NCBI RefSeq assembly: GCF_900007165.1
Contig: NZ_CYGY02000028.1
Span: forward strand, 1 to 56,308
Length of the DNA stretch: 56,308 bases
Direction: 5' to 3'
Origin: Paraburkholderia piptadeniae
Lineage (GTDB): Bacteria; Pseudomonadota; Gammaproteobacteria; Burkholderiales; Burkholderiaceae
This document shows positions 52,686-56,308 of the stretch, piece after piece. Position 1 is the first letter of the stretch. Each line of letters starts with the position of its first letter. Both the position numbers and the translations under genes were made by a program. The notes beneath the pieces were generated by a model, which saw nothing but the letters and a program-made list of their open reading frames with translations, did not search any database and was not told the origin of the DNA.

Positions 52686-52736
52686 AGAAAAAAAGCTGAC
52701 GGCCCCGCGCGGGGTACGGTCTACAGGCCGTCAGCC
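52686..52736 (-). terminator. Rho-independent terminator of the phosphoribulokinase transcript
   Basis: GCTGACGGCC (52695-52704) pairs with GGCCGTCAGC (52727-52736). On the minus strand the stem is followed by TTTTTTTCTT, so it terminates leftward transcription from the cbb-type genes. It may also act on the convergent DHPS-like transcript, but the T-run favours the minus strand. Confidence 0.8.
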
Positions 52737-52785
52737 AACCACACACCGAGACGCACGACAACACGCCCCCGCCAGCGTCACATAC

Positions 52786-53658
52786 TCAAGCCCTCGCCTG
52801 CCGGTCGCGCAACTGCAGGATCATCGGCGTGAAGATGAGCTGCATCGCCAGCCCCATCTTGCCGCCGGGTACGACGATCACATTTGGCCGCGACATGAAC
52901 GAGTCGTGCAGCATCGTCAGCAGATACGGAAAGTCGATGCCCTTCGGCTTCGAAAACCGGATCACGACGAAGCTCTCGTCGGGCTGCGGAATCTCCCGCG
53001 CGGTGAACGGATTCGACGTATCGACGGTCGGCACGCGCTGGAAATTGACATGCGTGCGCGAGAACTGCGGACAGATATAGTTCACGTAATCCGGCATGCG
53101 CCGCAGGATCGTATCGACGACGGCCTCATGCGAATAGCCGCGCAGCGTCTGGTCGCGATGCAGCTTCTGGATCCACTCCAGGTTGATGATCGGCACGACG
53201 CCGACGAGCAGATCCGCATGCTGTGCGATGTCGACCTTGCTGGTCACGGCCGCACCATGGAGCCCTTCGTAAAACATCATGTCCGTGTCCGGCGGAATGT
53301 CCTGCCACGGCGTGAACGTTCCCGGGTCCTGCTTGTAGACGATGGCGTCCGCATCGTCGTGCACGTACCGGCGGAACTGGCCGGTGCCCGACGCGCCATA
53401 GCTCGAGAACAGCTGTTCCAGTTCTTCGAGCAGATTCGCATCGGGGCCGAAATGACTGAAGTTTCGGACGCCGTCCTGCTCGCTCCGCCGCAGCGCTTCG
53501 CGCATGTCGAGACGGTCATACCGATGGAACGCATCCCCTTCGATGATCTGCGCATTGATCTTCTCCCTGCGAAAAATGTGCGCGAAACTTTTCATGACGG
53601 TGGTCGTGCCCGCGCCGCTCGACCCCGTCACCGCGACGATCGGATGTCTGACTGACAT
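52786..53658 (-). CDS. cbbP: Phosphoribulokinase (bacterial class I)
   Basis: 290 residues, normal length. P-loop VTGSSGAGTTTVMKSF (family form GSSGAGTTT at 12-20), IIEGDAFHRYDRLDMREALR with the Asp/His catalytic region, HFGPDANLLEELEQLF, the strongly conserved DTDMMFYEGLHGAAVTSKVD, and DLLVGVVPIINLEWIQKLHR. It phosphorylates ribulose 5-phosphate to ribulose 1,5-bisphosphate. All visible key residues are present. RuBisCO genes are not in the window, so its product would be used only if RuBisCO is encoded elsewhere. It is the last gene of the minus-strand cbb-type unit. Confidence 0.93.
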   Translation of the reverse strand: MSVRHPIVAVTGSSGAGTTTVMKSFAHIFRREKINAQIIEGDAFHRYDRLDMREALRRSEQDGVRNFSHFGPDANLLEELEQLFSSYGASGTGQFRRYVHDDADAIVYKQDPGTFTPWQDIPPDTDMMFYEGLHGAAVTSKVDIAQHADLLVGVVPIINLEWIQKLHRDQTLRGYSHEAVVDTILRRMPDYVNYICPQFSRTHVNFQRVPTVDTSNPFTAREIPQPDESFVVIRFSKPKGIDFPYLLTMLHDSFMSRPNVIVVPGGKMGLAMQLIFTPMILQLRDRQARA

Positions 53659-53670
53659 ACGTTGTCTCCT

Positions 53671-53887
53671 GTCGGCTGGAGTTGGCGCTTTAGCGCTTAC
53701 TCCAGCCCCATGCAGAACTGTCGACGGGAGTTGGCGCTTTAGCTGTCGGCTGGAGTTAGTGCTTCAGCACTTACTCCAGCCCCATGCAGAGCACTTACTC
53801 CCGTCCCATGCAGAGCTGTTGGCTGGAGTTAGCGCTTCAGCACATACTCCAGCCCCATGCAGAGCACTTACTGCCTTCCCATGTAGG
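53671..53887. repeat. Cluster of nested palindromic repeats
   Basis: Several copies of a ~48-base element of the form GGCTGGAGT-TRGCGC-loop-GCGCTT-ACTCCAGCC followed by CCATGCAGAGC lie between cbbP and the FBPase-like gene. Complete copies are at 53671-53720, 53744-53792 and 53817-53865. A variant with arms GACGGGAGT (53723-53731) and ACTCCCGTC (53797-53805) is split in its loop by the second complete copy. A final orphan right half lies at 53866-53885. Paired changes in both arms keep the stems intact. Confidence 0.85.
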
Positions 53888-53894
53888 CAACGCG

Positions 53895-55019
53895 TCAGAC
53901 AGACACCTCCGGAAGGAACAACGAGCGCTCACGAAAAAGCGGCGACGTAAAAGGCGCGTCGATGCCCAGATCGTGCTCGCGGTGATAGCGGCCGATGCGA
54001 GCCACTTCGTTCGCCGAGCCGAGTATCAGCGGCATGCGCTCGTGGAACGCGCGGGGCGCGGCATGGAGCACGCGCTCGCGTCCTGTCGTCGCCATGCCGC
54101 CCGCCTGCTCGACGAGAAAGCCGAGCGGGCTCGCGTCGTAGACGGCGGAGAGCCGCCCGCGCATCGCGGAGCGCGTCCGGTAATCGCGCGGCATCAGGAA
54201 GAGGCCGCCGCGCATCAGGATGCGATGCACTTCGGGCACCACCGCATCGCTCCAGCGCAAGCTGAAATCGCGCTCGCGGCAGCCCGCGCGGCCTTCCCTG
54301 CACTCGTGCACGTAGCGTCGCACGGGCGGCTCCCAGAAACGCTCGTTGGACGCGTCGACGGCAATCTCGCCCGTGTCCTCCGGAATGCGGATCGACGGAT
54401 GCGTGAGCACGAACTCTTCTGTCTCGCCATCGAGCGTGAAGCCGTGCGTGCCCTCGCCGAGCGTGAAGATAAGCATCGTCGCCGGGCCGTAGATCGTGTA
54501 ACCCGCTGCCGCCTGCTCGCGGCCGGGTAGAAGGCACGGCGCGCCGTCAGCTTCGCCGTGGCGTTCAACGCCGGATTTGCCGTCTGGTTGGCCATATGAC
54601 CCGGCATTCGCGTCGCCAACAGAGTCGCCGTTCGCCGCGTCGCTGCCTTGCGACTGCACACGCGTCACCGAAAAGATCGAGCCCGCGGAGCCGTTGACGT
54701 CCGCGCTCCATGTGCAATTCAGCGGATCGAATGCGAGCTGGTATTCGGGCCTGCTCGCGTCGTTCGCGCTGCCGTTGCGCGAAGCCGTTTCGCCCGGCTT
54801 GCGCCGACGCGCGGAGTACGCGAGCGCCGCGCCGCCCGCGACGGAATCGGCGTGCGCGCTGTCGCCGAGCGTGCCGCGCGCGAGCGCAGCCGCGATCGTC
54901 TTCACCGATGCGGCGACTTCATGCAGCACCGCCTGCAACGCGGTGGGCGGCCGCGTCGACATCAGATGCCCGGCGTCGCCGCTCAGGAACCTCGTCAGCG
55001 TAATGTTTGCGTGACGCAT
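53895..55019 (-). CDS. Fructose-1,6-bisphosphatase-like protein with altered active site
   Basis: 374 residues from ATG 55019 (GGAGAG upstream). The C-terminal two thirds clearly belong to class I FBPase: LLPGREQAAAGYTIYGPATM followed by LIFTLGEGTHGFTLDGETEE, DAVVPEVHRILMRGGLFLMP, and GFLVEQAGGMATTG. But the metal/phosphate motif DPLDGSSNID reads DPLNCTWSAD (98-107), the C-terminal YEANPM reads YDASPL (294-299), and the usual acidic EE stretch before it (in the first 90 residues) is replaced by Ser/Ala/Arg-rich sequence. It is therefore probably inactive as FBPase or has changed function. It sits between cbbP and a cbbX relic, the order of a cbb operon. Confidence 0.8.
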   Translation of the reverse strand: MRHANITLTRFLSGDAGHLMSTRPPTALQAVLHEVAASVKTIAAALARGTLGDSAHADSVAGGAALAYSARRRKPGETASRNGSANDASRPEYQLAFDPLNCTWSADVNGSAGSIFSVTRVQSQGSDAANGDSVGDANAGSYGQPDGKSGVERHGEADGAPCLLPGREQAAAGYTIYGPATMLIFTLGEGTHGFTLDGETEEFVLTHPSIRIPEDTGEIAVDASNERFWEPPVRRYVHECREGRAGCRERDFSLRWSDAVVPEVHRILMRGGLFLMPRDYRTRSAMRGRLSAVYDASPLGFLVEQAGGMATTGRERVLHAAPRAFHERMPLILGSANEVARIGRYHREHDLGIDAPFTSPLFRERSLFLPEVSV

Positions 55020-55094
55020 GATGCTCTCCTGCAAAGTGGGTAACTCGGGTTCGGTGGCGTGGCTTGCCTCGTCACCGATAGATTCGGAGAACAC

Positions 55095-55453
55095 GCTGCT
55101 CGCGCGGATATCGGCGGCGTCAGCAGCGTCAGCGTGTCGGGATCGGCGCGCGCGCCGACGCTCAGCACATCAGCGAACAGGCGATTGGCCTCGCGCCGGC
55201 GCGCACGGTCATCGCGCGCGCGTCCGATGAGCCGCTGTCCGACAATTTCGCGGATGCGCGTTCTGACGGGCGCGAGACCGGCCAGACCGCGGTCGAGTTC
55301 GTCTGGCACGCCAGCGATACCCGATTTGCGCAAGAGCGCGAGCAGATCGATTTGCGGCTGCGCGCCAGGCGCTTGCGCTTTCGTCTGCGCTTCCGGTGCC
55401 GCCTTGGGCTCCGCTTTGGATGCCGCTTTGGCGTCTTTAACGACGACGTTCAT
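55095..55453 (-). pseudogene. cbbX: Relic of cbbX (RuBisCO activase) with internal deletion and frameshift
   Basis: From ATG 55453 an Ala/Lys-rich start is followed by LLALLRKSGIAGVPDELDRG and LAGLAPVRTRIREIVGQRLI, which matches the N-terminus of CbbX. The protein then jumps directly to RARRREANRLFADVLSVGA, DPDTLTLLT, resembling the CbbX C-terminal helix region (DRARLRQANRLF). The whole AAA+ core with Walker A and B is missing, a loss of roughly 200 residues. The typical CbbX end AADIRASSVF is found in the other forward-reading frame at about 55092-55121, so a frameshift follows. That second frame runs without stop into the FBPase-like gene. Confidence 0.75.
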
Positions 55454-55489
55454 GACGATGTCTCCCTGTCGACCACAGAGGGCGTGTCG

Positions 55490-55582
55490 ACGGGAGTCGG
55501 CGCGTCGACCAGAGTTCGGCGCCTTAGCGCCTCACTCGTGTCCGAGGCTTACTTCCGTCCCATGCCTTACTCGAGTCCCATG
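55490..55582. repeat. Degraded palindromic repeats related to those at 53671
   Basis: GACGGGAGTCGGCGC, AGAGTTCGGCGCCTTAGCGC, ACTTCCGTCCCATGC and ACTCGAGTCCCATGC are recognisable halves of the same element, again in nested order but with mismatched arms. They lie just upstream of the cbbX relic, so the FBPase-like/cbbX block is bracketed by the two clusters. Confidence 0.65.
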
Positions 55583-55939
55583 CAAGATGGTTGCCGTGCG
55601 GCGTTTTTTGTTGGCGCGTCATGGAGGCAATCGGACGCTGGCGCGCCACGGCGTGCGCCGTCGTCAGCGAATAGCGCTACGCGCGCCTTATGGGAAATGC
55701 TCGCGGGCATCGACGTCCGCGAGCCTTGCAGGTCAATGTAGGCGGCACGCGGAATGAAGTGAATTCACGATTTTTTTCGACAGGCTTAAGCGATCCGTTA
55801 AGACGCGTGCACATCACGCAAAATGCGTCCACAATGAGCGATCGGCTCGTGGAACACTTTGCTGCGGTTCCGCCACAGTAAGGCGCGTAAGCTGGTTCGG
55901 GGCGCGTCGCAGAGTACCATTTCCGGCAGGTTGGGTGTC

Positions 55940-55955
55940 TGGTACGACAGTTGCA
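55940..55955 (+). promoter_or_regulatory. Sigma-54 (-24/-12) promoter of pqqA
   Basis: TGGTACG-ACAG-TTGCA matches TGGCACG-N4-TTGCW at all but one position, with GG and GC ten bases apart. Transcription would start near 55966, about 85 bases before the pqqA ATG. The -24 box is identical to the one in front of the RFAP synthase gene. Confidence 0.75.
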
Positions 55956-56051
55956 TCAGCAACATGGGCCGACGCGATCGGGTGTCCTGTACGTCACAGA
56001 GGGCGTCGGTCGCAATGGGACCGCCGTTTTCACTCATAAAGGAGGACGACT

Positions 56052-56126
56052 ATGCAATGGACTACCCCTGGCTACACCGATATGCGTTTCGGCTTTGAAG
56101 TCACGATGTATATCGCTACTAGATAG
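56052..56126 (+). CDS. pqqA: PQQ precursor peptide PqqA
   Basis: A 24-residue peptide beginning MQWTTPGYTDMRFGFEVTMY and ending IATR. The glutamate (E16) and tyrosine (Y20) of the E-x3-Y motif, which are cross-linked to form pyrroloquinoline quinone, are present with correct spacing. GGAGG eight bases upstream. Too short for usual gene finders. A terminator follows directly, as is common before pqqBCDE; those genes would lie right of the window. PQQ is the cofactor of XoxF. Confidence 0.95.
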   Translation: MQWTTPGYTDMRFGFEVTMYIATR

Positions 56127-56133
56127 CCGGACG

Positions 56134-56172
56134 GGGCCGGCTCGGTTTTCGGGCTGGCCCTTTTGTTTTTTT
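56134..56172 (+). terminator. Terminator/attenuator directly after pqqA
   Basis: GGGCC...GGCCC stem (56134-56138 with 56156-56160, extended inside by weaker pairs) followed by TTTTGTTTTTTT. In pqq operons a partial terminator here lets PqqA be made in excess over the biosynthetic enzymes. Confidence 0.8.
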
Positions 56173-56173
56173 G

Positions 56174-56219
56174 ATGTCTGCGACGCTGTTTGCTTTTTCC
56201 AATGTCTGCGACGCTGTTT
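56174..56219. repeat. Two direct copies of an 18-base sequence after pqqA
   Basis: ATGTCTGCGACGCTGTTT occurs at 56174-56191 and 56202-56219, 28 bases apart, each followed by a T-rich stretch. A similar TGTCTACGACGGCTTTT follows at about 56253. No open reading frame was recognised; it may be a leader region of the downstream pqq genes or a local duplication. Confidence 0.6.
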
Positions 56220-56308
56220 TCTTTTGCCCTTGTCGCGGGCATCCGCGGTTTGTGTCTACGACGGCTTTTGTTTTGGTCTTTATGGCTTGCTGCCGGCATC
56301 CGCGATGC

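Larger units (their letters stand above)
55454..56051. other. Gene-free region between cbbX relic and pqqA
   Basis: About 600 bases. The left part (55490-55582) holds degraded palindromic repeats. CGGCAAC-CATC-TTGCA on the minus strand (55596-55581) has sigma-54-like spacing and a perfect -12 box in front of the cbbX relic. The right part carries ACGCA-AAA-TGCGT (55816-55828), a possible activator site, and the pqqA sigma-54 promoter. No coding sequence was recognised. Confidence 0.5.

Noticed and set aside
53671..53887. Possible CRISPR array
   Set aside because: Units are palindromic, nested and of unequal spacing with no unique spacers; no cas genes nearby.

Overview
The window looks like part of a chromosome of a Burkholderiaceae bacterium, most probably Paraburkholderia or a close relative. 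This rests on the high G+C content, the codon usage, and families typical of that group (DUF4148, DUF3348/DUF802/DUF2894, DUF1269, and a methylotrophy island centred on xoxF). No rRNA, tRNA, CRISPR array or intact insertion sequence was seen.

Positions 1-33,300 hold mostly unlinked housekeeping and accessory genes. They include a secreted protein cut by the window edge, a sugar-binding protein, a membrane-anchored leucine-rich-repeat protein, a ProP-type transporter, PssA, a diguanylate cyclase, a DsbA-like oxidoreductase and an EF-G-like GTPase. At 12,655-16,859 lies a tightly overlapping four-gene operon (DUF3348, a MotA/ExbB-like protein with a very long helical tail, a MotB-like OmpA protein, DUF2894). 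Its two membrane proteins have the architecture of a proton-driven stator of the ZorAB type. Further on are an alcohol dehydrogenase, small stress-type proteins, an adenosine-specific kinase next to an Ap4A phosphorylase, a MlaC-like protein, a CGNR regulator divergent from a three-gene hydrolase/reductase operon, and a DUF899/DUF2182 pair divergent from a helix-turn-helix regulator.

Positions 33,400-56,308 form a C1-oxidation island. On the minus strand are xoxF (lanthanide-type PQQ methanol dehydrogenase), xoxG, xoxJ, an uncharacterised periplasmic protein and a CbbR-like LysR regulator. On the plus strand are a pterin dehydratase, then RFAP synthase, mtdB, an ATP-grasp gene, mch, a RimK-like ligase, a CitG-like gene, fae and a small exported protein. 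Then come folB (minus), and a sigma-54 activator gene followed by a flavoprotein and a DHPS-like protein (plus). Together they cover methanol to formaldehyde (XoxFGJ), capture on tetrahydromethanopterin (Fae), oxidation (MtdB, Mch) and parts of cofactor synthesis. The formyltransferase/hydrolase (Fhc) genes are not in the window. pqqA near the right edge supplies the PQQ precursor peptide.

Between the C1 genes and pqqA lies what looks like a decayed Calvin-cycle operon: an intact phosphoribulokinase, an FBPase-like gene whose metal-site motifs are altered, and a cbbX relic with a large internal deletion and a frameshift. Clusters of nested palindromic repeats lie on both sides of the last two. 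Two near-consensus sigma-54 promoters, sharing TGGTACG-N4-TTGC, lie upstream of the RFAP synthase/mtdB operon and of pqqA. A helically phased array of TGTRTC half-sites sits 110-185 bp upstream of the first, and a related inverted repeat lies in front of the sigma-54 activator gene. This suggests a previously unnoticed sigma-54 circuit controlling C1 metabolism in this organism.
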